From assembly GCA_947496175.1 (NCBI GenBank), contig CANMBU010000003.1, forward strand, positions 1,000,651-1,064,650: a DNA stretch of 64,000 nucleotides, written 5' to 3'. A program made the translations under genes and the position numbers. Shown here one piece after another: positions 44,038-52,397 of this stretch. Source of the stretch: an uncultured Roseovarius sp. GTDB lineage: Bacteria > Pseudomonadota > Alphaproteobacteria > Rhodobacterales > Rhodobacteraceae. Position 1 is the stretch's first letter. Each line of letters opens with the position of its first letter. The notes under the pieces were generated by a model that was not told the DNA's origin, did no database searches, and was given only the letters and a program-made list of their open reading frames with translations.

Positions 44038-44306
44038 TCTTGTGAAGACTGTATGAGGAATGGGTAGTTAAAGAGTGGGTTGAATGTGAGGCGCAAGCGG
44101 GGTCTGTTTTGGATTTGCGCGCCTTATTTCCGCCATATTCGGCGTTTTTGTTTCGCCAGTGTAAACAAAGTCTTTTTATTCGTAGAATTGACCAGCAATT
44201 GCCTTCAACAAACACCTCGCTCGGGAATTGTCCCGTTAACGATTGGCACGGCAATCCTTGCTGCCTTCTGTCGGCACAAAGGCGACGTCATCCGACCTGA
44301 AAGGTG

Positions 44307-45059
44307 CTAAGAGTTAAGGCTGCTGGTGTTGAAGAGAACCGACTGGCTCTGCGTGCCTTCAATGTCGAACTTTGCGCCAATGGGTGTAGCAGAAACATCC
44401 AGTCGCCTGGCCCACCGCGCCCAGACGTAGGGTACAATACCCAGGATGAAAAGCGCGCCGTTTTCTTTGGCCACATCATTCATCGCCCCAAAGAGCATGC
44501 TTTGCACAACACGTCGACGCTTAGCCGGAACCGTTTCACTGATAAAGAACCTTGATGCTTCCCAGATACCCGCTTCCACCGGAGCTTTGAAGAACAGAAC
44601 ATCGGTCGGAAGATCTTGCAAAAGTCCGGCTTGGGCGTCACGAAGCATATAGGTGTATATTCCGCATTTCGCATTTGTGGGCACCAAACGCACACCGCCG
44701 ATGACCTCGCCAAATTCATGCAGCACAACCCATTGACAAAACGGCGTGTCATACTGGTCAAATTCCAGGCCGTCATTTTGCGGCACGTGCCACTTAAGGC
44801 GATCGATAAAGATCTTCTTCCGAGCCTCCATGTATTTCACCAAAAGGTCGCCATGCTCATGCATGTTCCGGAATGACATCGCCGTCGTTTTGATGTTACC
44901 GAGATCTTCGGTTGATGGCGGTTTTGATGCTTTGCGAACTGGCTGGATTTCGCGCGCAACGATGGGATCCGTCGTTTTGACAGGTGGCACCGCCGGCGCA
45001 AGCTCGGGCAGTGCCCGGCGTGCAGAAGCCGTTCTTATGTTAGCACGTGCGTGTTTCAT
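44307..45059 (-). CDS. LuxI-family acyl-homoserine-lactone synthase
   Basis: 250 residues from the ATG at 45059 (a TTG at 45083 is upstream). It should make an N-acyl-homoserine lactone from SAM and acyl-ACP. The LuxI invariants are present with correct spacing: R80, F84, W90, D101, D104, R124, E167, R170 (MEARKKIFIDRLKW, EFDQYD, GGVRL, WEASRFF). A basic Pro/Ala-rich N-terminal extension of about 55 residues is unusual. No LuxR-type gene is adjacent. Acyl chain length cannot be predicted. Confidence 0.85.
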   Translation of the reverse strand: MKHARANIRTASARRALPELAPAVPPVKTTDPIVAREIQPVRKASKPPSTEDLGNIKTTAMSFRNMHEHGDLLVKYMEARKKIFIDRLKWHVPQNDGLEFDQYDTPFCQWVVLHEFGEVIGGVRLVPTNAKCGIYTYMLRDAQAGLLQDLPTDVLFFKAPVEAGIWEASRFFISETVPAKRRRVVQSMLFGAMNDVAKENGALFILGIVPYVWARWARRLDVSATPIGAKFDIEGTQSQSVLFNTSSLNS

Positions 45060-45240
45060 CCACCGCTCACAATCCTGCCCCAATTATGCCAGATTTCCAC
45101 AGTTCCCAATGGGAAAAAACATGTGATTACGTCATTGTCAGGCGAAAAACGTCTCTGGCATGCAACTTTCACACAGTCTAGTGCCATTTTTTAGCCACAT
45201 TGCGATCAAATTTTCGGGAGCACCGTAAGTAAATGCGGAT

Positions 45241-45278
45241 AACAAAAGAAGAAATCCGCGCCATCAGGCGCGGACTTC
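45241..45278 (-). terminator. intrinsic terminator of the dctPQM operon
   Basis: On the minus strand, a stem of TCCGCGCC and GGCGCGGA with loop TGAT, extended by GAAG/CTTC-like flanks with one mismatch, is followed by TTCTTTTGTT. It lies about 100 bp past the dctM stop and insulates the luxI-like gene. Confidence 0.75.
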
Positions 45279-45317
45279 ATGCTGTTTCAGTGACGTGACG
45301 TCAATGACCATCGCGTT

Positions 45318-45367
45318 TAAAGCGCTTCGCGATACTCCTGTCTCACGGATAATCGCGAAACGCTTCA
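45318..45367. repeat. R1 repeat, short form (copy d)
   Basis: 50 bp, TAAAGCGCTTCGCGAT to ATCGCGAAACGCTTCA as an inverted pair around a 20-bp centre. It matches the right half of the long R1 copies. It lies just downstream of dctM (stop at 45378) without contributing the stop codon. Confidence 0.88.
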
Positions 45368-45377
45368 GGGCACGGTT

Positions 45378-46820
45378 CTAGTTCCCGTAGGCCACTGATG
45401 GAAGCCACGTGGTCAATGCCGGGAACTCAAAGACGATGAAGAGGCCCAAGAGCTGCAGCAACACGAAGGGAATGATGCCCTTGTAGATGTGCCCCAGCGT
45501 GACCCCCGGCGGACAGACCCCCTTCAGATAGAAGAGCGCAAACCCGACCGGCGGCGTTAAGAACGAGGTCTGTAACGTCACCGCCACCAGGATCGCGAAC
45601 CAGACCACTGATGGATCCCGCACCTGATCAAAGCCCGGCACGGCCAGATCCAGAGACAAGATGATCGGCAGCATCAGCGGCATGATGATGATCGTGATCT
45701 CAATCCAATCGAGCAGGAACCCAAGAAGGAACACGATGAAGAGAATGAAGAGCACTGTCATATACGGGTCGTCAAAGGCCGACAGCACAAGATGCTGAAC
45801 GATCTCATCGCCGCCATAGCGCCGAAGCACAAAGGCAAAGAAGTTCGCCGCAAGGAAGATACCAACGATGTATCCGGCCGTGTTAAGCGTTGAGCGGCTC
45901 ACGTCACGCAAGACGGCCCAACTCAGCTTGCCATTAAACAGCGCCAAAAGCGTCGCCCCCATCGCCCCAAGGCCCGAGGCCTCGGTTGGTGTGGCAAAGC
46001 CTGCAAAGATTGACCCCAGAACAAGCAAGATGAGGAACATTGGCGGCACCACAGCCAGCAACACTTCTTTCACATCTTCCCAGGACACGCCGTCGGTTTT
46101 TTCCGGCGCAGGCATCGCGCTTGGATTAATGACCCCGTAGATCACAATGAAGACGATATACAGAGCACCCAGGATCAACCCTGGAAACAGAGCGCCCATG
46201 AACAGGTCACCCAGTGAAATCGCCAACTGATCCGACATGATCACAAGCATGATCGACGGTGGAATGAGAATGCCCAACGTCCCTGCCGAAGCAATCGTGC
46301 CTGTCGCAATTGGCTTTGAGTAATTCTGTTTCATCATCGCCGGAAGCGCCATCACACCCAGAAGCGTGACCGAGGCGCCGATAACACCGGTCGATGCCGC
46401 CAGGATGATACCGATGAGCAGAACCGTCAGTGAAAGGCCTCCGCGCAAAGAGCCAAAGAGCTTTTGCATCGAATGCATCATCCGCTGCGCCACACCGGAC
46501 TGATCCAGCATGAGGCCCATGAAGATGAACATCGGCAAGGCCACAAGCACCGGGTTCTTGACGATATTGCCAAACAATCGTCCCGACAGCGCCTGAAGAC
46601 GCTGATAGGTGATGCCTGTTCGGTCAAAGTCGATAATCTCTCTCAATTCTCCCCTGAACGGATCAAGGAAGAACTCGGCGATAAGCACGAAGACAAGGCT
46701 GACCCCCACAAGGGCCATCGCCACCGGGATGCCGCGGAACAGCATGTAGATGAAGACACCAAACATCGCCGTGACGGCGATCTCATTCAGGGTCAGAAAC
46801 TGACCGATAAATTCCAACAT
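45378..46820 (-). CDS. TRAP transporter large permease (DctM-like)
   Basis: 480 residues with about twelve hydrophobic segments. It is the 12-TM permease of a TRAP transporter, driving solute uptake with Na+ or H+. Conserved features include ALPMFIFMGLMLDQSG, GASVTLLGVMALP and the late DWIEITIIIMPLMLP. It follows the small permease with a 10-bp gap. Paired with the binding protein at 47778, whose sequence points to 2-oxo acids or similar organic acids. Confidence 0.93.
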   Translation of the reverse strand: MLEFIGQFLTLNEIAVTAMFGVFIYMLFRGIPVAMALVGVSLVFVLIAEFFLDPFRGELREIIDFDRTGITYQRLQALSGRLFGNIVKNPVLVALPMFIFMGLMLDQSGVAQRMMHSMQKLFGSLRGGLSLTVLLIGIILAASTGVIGASVTLLGVMALPAMMKQNYSKPIATGTIASAGTLGILIPPSIMLVIMSDQLAISLGDLFMGALFPGLILGALYIVFIVIYGVINPSAMPAPEKTDGVSWEDVKEVLLAVVPPMFLILLVLGSIFAGFATPTEASGLGAMGATLLALFNGKLSWAVLRDVSRSTLNTAGYIVGIFLAANFFAFVLRRYGGDEIVQHLVLSAFDDPYMTVLFILFIVFLLGFLLDWIEITIIIMPLMLPIILSLDLAVPGFDQVRDPSVVWFAILVAVTLQTSFLTPPVGFALFYLKGVCPPGVTLGHIYKGIIPFVLLQLLGLFIVFEFPALTTWLPSVAYGN

Positions 46821-46830
46821 GTCCGCCCCC

Positions 46831-47658
46831 TCAGACTGCAGCGTCGTCGCGTGGGCCGCGGTCCATCAACCGGGCAAGCCCGATCAACAGGATGGTGGCG
46901 ACAAGCGTTATAACGATTGTGTATTTTATGTCGTAGTTGCCCAGTTCGAACTCATCAAACAGGGGGTGCCGGCCTACCTGACGGGCATTCATTTCTTCCC
47001 CACCCGTCGCATACACAAACCACCACAACACGTAGTAGACGGCCAAATTGACCAGGAACATCGTGGCAGGGAACGCGTATAACAGTTTTTTCCAGAGCAC
47101 AGGGCGCGTGTATTGCCCAAGATAGCGCACATAGGCCGACCATGTGGCAAAACCAATGAGCATAAAACTGGCATTCATGAGCAGCTTCAGGATCCATAGA
47201 CTGTGCAGCCCATTGGGGCTGTCCGACCCTTCATTTGCCACCACGGACGCAATTCCATAGTGCAGCGTCACATCCCAGCACAGGATGATAAACGGCAGGA
47301 AAAGCCAGCCCAGCGCGAAGATGTCCGTGCGCAGTTTCTTTTCCTTTGAGAAGTTATCATAGCGGATATCGACCCGCACATGGCTGTTGGTTGTCACCGC
47401 ATAACCGATGCCGACAAGCACCGCAGCGCCGTAAAGCCACCATTGCAAATCATCCATCCACGCTTGGTTGCCCGGTCCGATTTCCGACCGGCCCAGTGTC
47501 CGTAACACCACTTGGGCGCAGATCACCGCCATCAGAATGGGAAAGAGCCATGCAAAGACATTCGAAATCGCAACCGTCAGCCGATCGCCTATGTTGTGAT
47601 GTTCTCGTCCGACCTCTCCTGGGTCGGTAATAGCAGCAATTTCTTCTGCGGATTGCAT
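46831..47658 (-). CDS. TRAP transporter small permease (DctQ-like)
   Basis: 275 residues from the ATG at 47658, preceded by GAGGAGGGG. Several hydrophobic segments (about 33-55, 85-105, 125-150, 160-185, 215-235, 250-270), more than the classical four, as in the long DctQ forms that pair with alpha-keto-acid binding proteins. The central QWWLYGAAVLVGIGYAV and HVRVDIRYD motifs are typical. Middle gene of dctPQM. Confidence 0.9.
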   Translation of the reverse strand: MQSAEEIAAITDPGEVGREHHNIGDRLTVAISNVFAWLFPILMAVICAQVVLRTLGRSEIGPGNQAWMDDLQWWLYGAAVLVGIGYAVTTNSHVRVDIRYDNFSKEKKLRTDIFALGWLFLPFIILCWDVTLHYGIASVVANEGSDSPNGLHSLWILKLLMNASFMLIGFATWSAYVRYLGQYTRPVLWKKLLYAFPATMFLVNLAVYYVLWWFVYATGGEEMNARQVGRHPLFDEFELGNYDIKYTIVITLVATILLIGLARLMDRGPRDDAAV

Positions 47659-47777
47659 GTGGCGCCCCTCCTCATGGCATATGTCGCCCGGCACGCCGCC
47701 TCTCCCCAGACGGCCTTTAGGCAAAGGTCAGGGCGGCTGAATATGCCGCCCTGACCAAATGTGTCACTGCGGCGCGC

Positions 47778-48827
47778 TTAGTTGCGTGGGCGCTGCAGGT
47801 AGATGTTGTTGTTCCACACTTTGTAACCTGCGCGGAACTCTTGCAGATCGTCCCAGACTTCCTTGAAGTAGGCGTCTTCTGCGGCCAGTTCACCGGCCAC
47901 TTCGTTCCAGGCACTTTCAAAGGAGGCCAGCATCTCAGGCGACCACTGCTTGATGGTCACACCGTTCTTTTCAACGTTTTCCTGCATCGCGGCAAAGTTG
48001 GTGCCTTCACCTTCGGCATAGTTGTCGGTGATGTTGGCCATGCAAGCAATGCTGATCTGGTTCTGGGAAATCTCGTCAAGATCTTCCCAGCGGTCTTTGT
48101 TGATCAGAAGCTCAAACAGCGTCGCAGGCTGGTGCCAGCCGGGGAAGTAGTTGTACTTCGCGATGTTGTAAAAGCCCAGACGCGCGTCGATGCGGGGCAT
48201 CGAGAACTCGGTTGCGTCAATCGCGCCACGCTCCAGCGCCGGGAAGATGTCTCCGCCCGCCAGAAGCGATGTGGACACGCCAAGTTTCTGCATGACTTCT
48301 GCACCGAGGCCGAAGAAGCGCATGTTCAGACCTTCAAGGTCAGCCAGAGAATTGATCTCGTTCTTGAACCAACCGGATGTTTCAGGCGCGATAATGCCAC
48401 ATGGAATGACATGCACGTTGTAGCCGTTCTCATCATACATCCGTTGGAACAGCTCCATACCGTCGTCATACATCATCCAAGCCAGGAATTCGCCCGCTTC
48501 GGGGCCAAACGGCACGGCCGCAAAAAGCGACGCGGCGGGGATTTTGCCCTGCCAGTAGCCTGAGGTGGTGTAAGCCGCGTCGACCGAACCATTGGAGACA
48601 GCGTCAAGCGCTTCCAGCGCTGGAACCAACTCGCCGGGGTCAAAATGCTCAAACTCAACCTCGGTTGAGATCGAGTTTAACTTTTCGGTAAACCCAACAG
48701 CAGCAGTCCCGAGAATCGGCAGGTTTTTCCCGAAAGCAGATGTCATTTCGAAAGTTTCCTGCGCGCTCGCCGCGCCAGTCATTGCGATGCTCGCAGCCGC
48801 CGCGGCAGCGAAATTACGGATTTTCAT
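47778..48827 (-). CDS. TRAP transporter solute-binding protein, TakP-like
   Basis: 349 residues from the ATG at 48827, with GGGAGG upstream. A signal peptide ends at ASA-Q near residue 22. The body contains TSGYWQGK, GGDIFPALERGAIDATEFS and GFYNIAKYNYFPGWHQP, strongly like TakP and its relatives, which bind 2-oxo acids as dimers, so pyruvate, 2-oxobutyrate or similar is likely. The upstream region has a perfect FNR-type site, suggesting oxygen-linked control. Confidence 0.92.
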   Translation of the reverse strand: MKIRNFAAAAAASIAMTGAASAQETFEMTSAFGKNLPILGTAAVGFTEKLNSISTEVEFEHFDPGELVPALEALDAVSNGSVDAAYTTSGYWQGKIPAASLFAAVPFGPEAGEFLAWMMYDDGMELFQRMYDENGYNVHVIPCGIIAPETSGWFKNEINSLADLEGLNMRFFGLGAEVMQKLGVSTSLLAGGDIFPALERGAIDATEFSMPRIDARLGFYNIAKYNYFPGWHQPATLFELLINKDRWEDLDEISQNQISIACMANITDNYAEGEGTNFAAMQENVEKNGVTIKQWSPEMLASFESAWNEVAGELAAEDAYFKEVWDDLQEFRAGYKVWNNNIYLQRPRN

Positions 48828-49207
48828 ATGTATCCTCCCAGAGTTTCGTAAGGCCCATTGGGCCGGCGGTAAAAGATTCTTACCAATTCGCGTCGTATAA
48901 CAGGGCGACCTTACGGTGTTAATACCCAGTCCTACGTAGAGACCCACTTAAGGCTCTTTGATGTGTATCAAGCAAGTAAAGAATGTCATCTCACTGACTC
49001 ACATCCAAAAATGCACCGGGCAGCTGTGAATTCCAAAAGCAAAGACGCCTTCGGCCACAGTCCAGCTTCGCAGAAAGATACAGGACATCGCGACTCACCT
49101 GATTTCGATATTGTGCTTTGTTGATGCTCCTCCTTTTGCAGATGAATAAGATCCCGAACATGGCGTCCGCGCGACACAGGTGCCTTGACCTATGTCACGC
49201 AAGCACG
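48828..49207. other. intergenic region between the GntR gene and the dctPQM operon
   Basis: 380 bp with no credible gene. It holds the dctP leader, a perfect FNR-type palindrome (48958-48971) and the end of the GntR transcript. No intrinsic terminator was found for the GntR gene. Confidence 0.5.
48958..48971. promoter_or_regulatory. FNR-type box upstream of dctPQM
   Basis: TTGAT-GTGT-ATCAA matches the FNR/FnrL consensus TTGAT-N4-ATCAA exactly. It lies about 131 bp upstream of the dctP start, compatible with activation from around -40 if the transcript starts near 48920. Coordinates are on both strands because the site is a dyad. Confidence 0.72.
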
Positions 49208-49879
49208 TCACAACCCCTTCAGTTGGTGTTTGTCCAATAATGCAATGAGCGTCGCTTTCGCCTCTTGCCTGTGCGCCCGGTGACGCGCTCTGGCGCTTGT
49301 GGCGTTGCCTTCTCGGATCGCGCGATACACCGCACGATGGTCTTCGTTCGATTGAAGCGGTTTGGGGCGTATGTAAAGTGTCGAAGCCCGCGCGCGGCGC
49401 ACCTGATCTTGCATCCGATCCACAATCGTCTCAATCCGGGTATTGCCGCCAAGCCGGACAAGCTCTGCGTGAAACCGCTCGTCTGCGGCAGCCCACGCCA
49501 CCAAATCCTGCTGTTTCAGAGCCATGTCCATCGCATCAATCGCATTGGCCAGCGCGACCAGTTCGGTTTCATGGTATCCGGCGCGCGCCGCGTTTTCAGC
49601 CGCCAGGCTTTCGAGCTCTGTGAGCACCTCGTATATTTCGCGCATATCCTCGGCGGAAACCGGGACAATACGCACCCCTCGCCGTGGCCTGACTTTTACC
49701 AAGCCCTGACTTTCCAGCGTCAAAAGCGCCTCTCGCACGGGCGTGCGTGACATACCCATCCGCTCGGCGAGCTCTGTTTCCAGATGATCCGATCCAGCCG
49801 TCAATTCGCCGGAAAAGATCAACTCACGCAATCCAATGAGCGCTCTTTGATAATTCGATTGTGGTTCAGTTCGTGTCAT
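49208..49879 (-). CDS. GntR-family regulator with FCD domain
   Basis: 223 residues. N-terminal winged helix (SRTPVREALLTLESQGLVKVRPRRG) and a C-terminal all-helical FCD ligand domain with histidines and arginines (FHAELVRLGGNTRIE, RARHRAHRQEA). Its ATG overlaps the oxidoreductase stop by 4 bp, so it is the last gene of the three-gene minus-strand operon and likely controls both divergent operons at 51.99-52.11 kb in response to a sugar-acid intermediate. Confidence 0.9.
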   Translation of the reverse strand: MTRTEPQSNYQRALIGLRELIFSGELTAGSDHLETELAERMGMSRTPVREALLTLESQGLVKVRPRRGVRIVPVSAEDMREIYEVLTELESLAAENAARAGYHETELVALANAIDAMDMALKQQDLVAWAAADERFHAELVRLGGNTRIETIVDRMQDQVRRARASTLYIRPKPLQSNEDHRAVYRAIREGNATSARARHRAHRQEAKATLIALLDKHQLKGL

Positions 49880-50907
49880 TTGGCCGTCAGATCAATCCTC
49901 TGTCCCAGTTTCGCCGACGCGTATACCGCCTCTTCAATTTCAAGGACTTTCAGATAGTCGGGCGCCGTATTCTCCAAGGCGCTGCCAGAATGAAGTCCAG
50001 CAACGACATGCGCTTGCAGGGCTTGCACGCAATCCCCGCCAAACCCGCTCCACTCATCTGGTTCAAGTATGACCTGCCCCTCAAGTGCCCCTTGGGCTCG
50101 GACATTCACAGCCCCATCGCCAAACAGGCTCAGCGCCCCATCAGTGCCCTCGATCAATGCCTCGCCCATGGTTCGGCGCAGATTGTCAGCGGCATGATCC
50201 AGATGCCGGTTCCCATCAAAGAGGGCCCGCGCACCATTTGCATATTCAAACAGGATGTATCCTGCATCTTCTCCGTCTATAACGGGGTTGAGTTTGCGCA
50301 AATCCGCATAGACCGAGACCGGATCGCCAAAGAGATACCGAAACGTATCAATCCAGTGCACCGCCGTTTCATGCACCAAAAACCGCGGCATCTTCTGAAA
50401 ATAGGGCTGGCGATCGAGATAGGCCCGAGGCCCCTGCCCATCGCCGGGTCGAAATCGAAACGTCGCTTGATGAAACTGGCCAACCGCCCCGGCGGCAAGC
50501 GCGGACTTGATCGCGCGATACCACGGTTGGAATCGAAAATTCTCGTGTACAATGAGCGTCGCACCCGCAGACTCAGCCCGATGTGCAATATGCCGCGCCT
50601 CGGCCAGCGCACGGCAAAAGGGCTTTTGGCAGATGATCGTCTTTACCCCATGCGCAATCGCCTGTTCGATAGCGGCGGCATGTGCGTTGGGCGGCAGGAT
50701 GATGTCCAACACATCCGGATCCGCCTCGTCCAGCATCTGGCCCAGATCGTCATAGGCCGGAAGCCCCGTGGCCGCCGCCTTGACCAAATCCATGTCGCAG
50801 GACCCCACAAGCTCCACCTCAGGCATCCGCGCCCAGCTGTCATAGTGAAACTGCGCAAAATACCCCGCACCGAGACAGGCCACGCGTATGCGACCCGCGC
50901 CGCTCAT
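49876..50907 (-). CDS. Gfo/Idh/MocA-family oxidoreductase
   Basis: 343 residues. N-terminal Rossmann fold (VACLGAGYFAQFHYDSWARMP), then the IICQKPFCRALAEA segment, in which the usual EKP is QKP, and a C-terminal substrate domain starting near 125. It should oxidise or reduce a sugar or sugar acid with NAD(P). The QKP change could alter cofactor or substrate handling. It overlaps the isopropylmalate-dehydrogenase-family gene by 4 bp. Confidence 0.88.
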   Translation of the reverse strand: MSGAGRIRVACLGAGYFAQFHYDSWARMPEVELVGSCDMDLVKAAATGLPAYDDLGQMLDEADPDVLDIILPPNAHAAAIEQAIAHGVKTIICQKPFCRALAEARHIAHRAESAGATLIVHENFRFQPWYRAIKSALAAGAVGQFHQATFRFRPGDGQGPRAYLDRQPYFQKMPRFLVHETAVHWIDTFRYLFGDPVSVYADLRKLNPVIDGEDAGYILFEYANGARALFDGNRHLDHAADNLRRTMGEALIEGTDGALSLFGDGAVNVRAQGALEGQVILEPDEWSGFGGDCVQALQAHVVAGLHSGSALENTAPDYLKVLEIEEAVYASAKLGQRIDLTAK

Positions 50908-51992
50908 CCTGCGTCCAACGCAGCCATCACAGCCTGTGCGGCATCCTGCGTGCCTGCGGTACCGCCCAGATCACGGGTCAACACATCTCCACGCGCCAAG
51001 ACCTGATCCACCGCAGCCTGCAACCGCGCGCCATCGGCCAAAAGAGCCGGATGATCATGTTTTACACCCAGCCAATCCAGCATCATCGCCGCCGACAGGA
51101 TCATCGCAAAAGGATTGGCCACCCCCTGCCCGGCAATGTCCGGCGCCGAACCATGACAGGGCTGAAACACTGCGTGCTCCAACCCGATATCAGCCGACGG
51201 CGCGACACCCAGACCGCCCATGATACCGGCACCCAGATCAGATAGAATGTCACCGAACATGTTCTCTGTGACCAGCACATCAAAATCCCAGGGCCGCTGC
51301 ACCATCCAGAGCGCCATCGCATCCACATAAGCGTGGCCCGATGCAATCTCCTGACGCCGCGCCGCTTCGGCGTCGAACATCTCGCGGAAGAACGCAAAGG
51401 CGCGGAACACGTTCGCTTTGTCCACGCACGTGACATGGCCAGCCCCCCGCCCCTGTGATTTGCGCTGTGCCGCCAAGGCAAAAGCAAACTGAAACAGCTT
51501 TTCCGATACCTCGCGCGTGATCCTCAGGGTCTCGCGCGCCTCATTCTCTTCCACCTCTCCGGTGCCTTGCGTGTAAAACAACCCTTCTGTGCTTTCACGG
51601 ATGAGGACGAAATCGATCTCCTTGCCGTCTGGTATAGTGAGTGGTGAGAGCGCCGCGGCATGCACGCGCACAGGGCGCACGCCGGCAAAGAGATCAAGCC
51701 GCTTGCGAATATCAATCTGAGGGGAAATCTCGGTGCCATCGGGATAGCGGATGTCCGGCAGACCCATGGCCGACAGCAAGATCGCCGACGCCCGGCGCGC
51801 CACCTCCATGGAATGATCAGGAAAGGATTCGCCGCTTTCGGCATAATGTGCCGCCCCTGCAGGCACGATGGAAAACGTCAGGTCATAGCCCGAGGACGCC
51901 GACGACAGTTTGCTCAGAATATCAAGCGCCGGGCGCATGATTTCCGGGCCAATCCCATCTCCTTCAAAAACCGCGATCTCGAAGTTTTGCAT
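50904..51992 (-). CDS. isocitrate/isopropylmalate dehydrogenase family enzyme
   Basis: 362 residues from the ATG at 51992 (MQNFEIAVFEGDGIGPE), preceded by GGGGGA; the long upstream frame is unlike the family. A NAD-dependent beta-decarboxylating dehydrogenase: RESTEGLFY, CVDKANVFRAF and TENMFGDILSDLGAGIMGGLG are present. Members include tartrate and D-malate dehydrogenases. Context with four-carbon acid genes suggests a C4 hydroxy acid. First gene of the minus-strand operon. Confidence 0.88.
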   Translation of the reverse strand: MQNFEIAVFEGDGIGPEIMRPALDILSKLSSASSGYDLTFSIVPAGAAHYAESGESFPDHSMEVARRASAILLSAMGLPDIRYPDGTEISPQIDIRKRLDLFAGVRPVRVHAAALSPLTIPDGKEIDFVLIRESTEGLFYTQGTGEVEENEARETLRITREVSEKLFQFAFALAAQRKSQGRGAGHVTCVDKANVFRAFAFFREMFDAEAARRQEIASGHAYVDAMALWMVQRPWDFDVLVTENMFGDILSDLGAGIMGGLGVAPSADIGLEHAVFQPCHGSAPDIAGQGVANPFAMILSAAMMLDWLGVKHDHPALLADGARLQAAVDQVLARGDVLTRDLGGTAGTQDAAQAVMAALDAG

Positions 51993-52041
51993 ATGTCCCC
52001 CGATCCGCCCGCCATCCTGACTGGCATAGCTTGGCATTGAC

Positions 52042-52053
52042 AATGTATGCATT
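52042..52053. promoter_or_regulatory. candidate GntR operator in the divergent region
   Basis: AATG-TATG-CATT has outer 4-bp arms in the 117-bp gap between divergent ATGs at 51992 and 52110. AT-rich dyads of this sort are often bound by FCD-type GntR regulators, and such a gene is in the operon. The match to any defined consensus is weak. Confidence 0.35.
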
Positions 52054-52109
52054 AAAAAATACGCAAGAGCCAGCAGAAAATTTTCGCCACGTCTACCGGA
52101 GCCAACACC

Positions 52110-52397
52110 ATGTTTGCCGTTACCGTCACCTTTGAGATCAAACCGGAAAACGTGGACAGATTTCTCGCGCTCGTGCAGGAAAACGCACAAACTTCCCTAA
52201 GGGACGAGCCGGGATGTCAGCTTTTCGATATCTGCCATACCCCCGGCGAAACAACTGTCTTTCTCTATGAGATATATGACAGCAAGGCGGCCTTCGACGC
52301 CCACCTCGCCTCTGCGCATTTCAAAACCTTTGATGCCGCCACCGCGCGAATGGTAGACAGCAAAGACGCGCGGTTGTTTGAAAAGGTCATCAGATGA
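52110..52397 (+). CDS. antibiotic-biosynthesis-monooxygenase (ABM) domain protein
   Basis: 95 residues, one ferredoxin-like ABM domain. The core FEIKPENVDRFLALV, RDEPGCQLFDIC, FLYEIYDSKAAFDAHLASAHF is typical of small YgiN/LsrG-like monooxygenases or isomerases. Some relatives act on sugar-phosphate-like signalling molecules. First gene of the plus-strand otn operon; the next gene overlaps by 4 bp. Confidence 0.88.
   Translation: MFAVTVTFEIKPENVDRFLALVQENAQTSLRDEPGCQLFDICHTPGETTVFLYEIYDSKAAFDAHLASAHFKTFDAATARMVDSKDARLFEKVIR

Larger units (their letters stand above)
45060..45377. other. region upstream of the luxI-like gene and downstream of dctM
   Basis: About 320 bp holding the luxI-like promoter, an intrinsic terminator for the dctPQM transcript and an R1 short repeat (45318-45367). 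No gene was seen. No clear lux-box dyad was identified. Confidence 0.5.
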
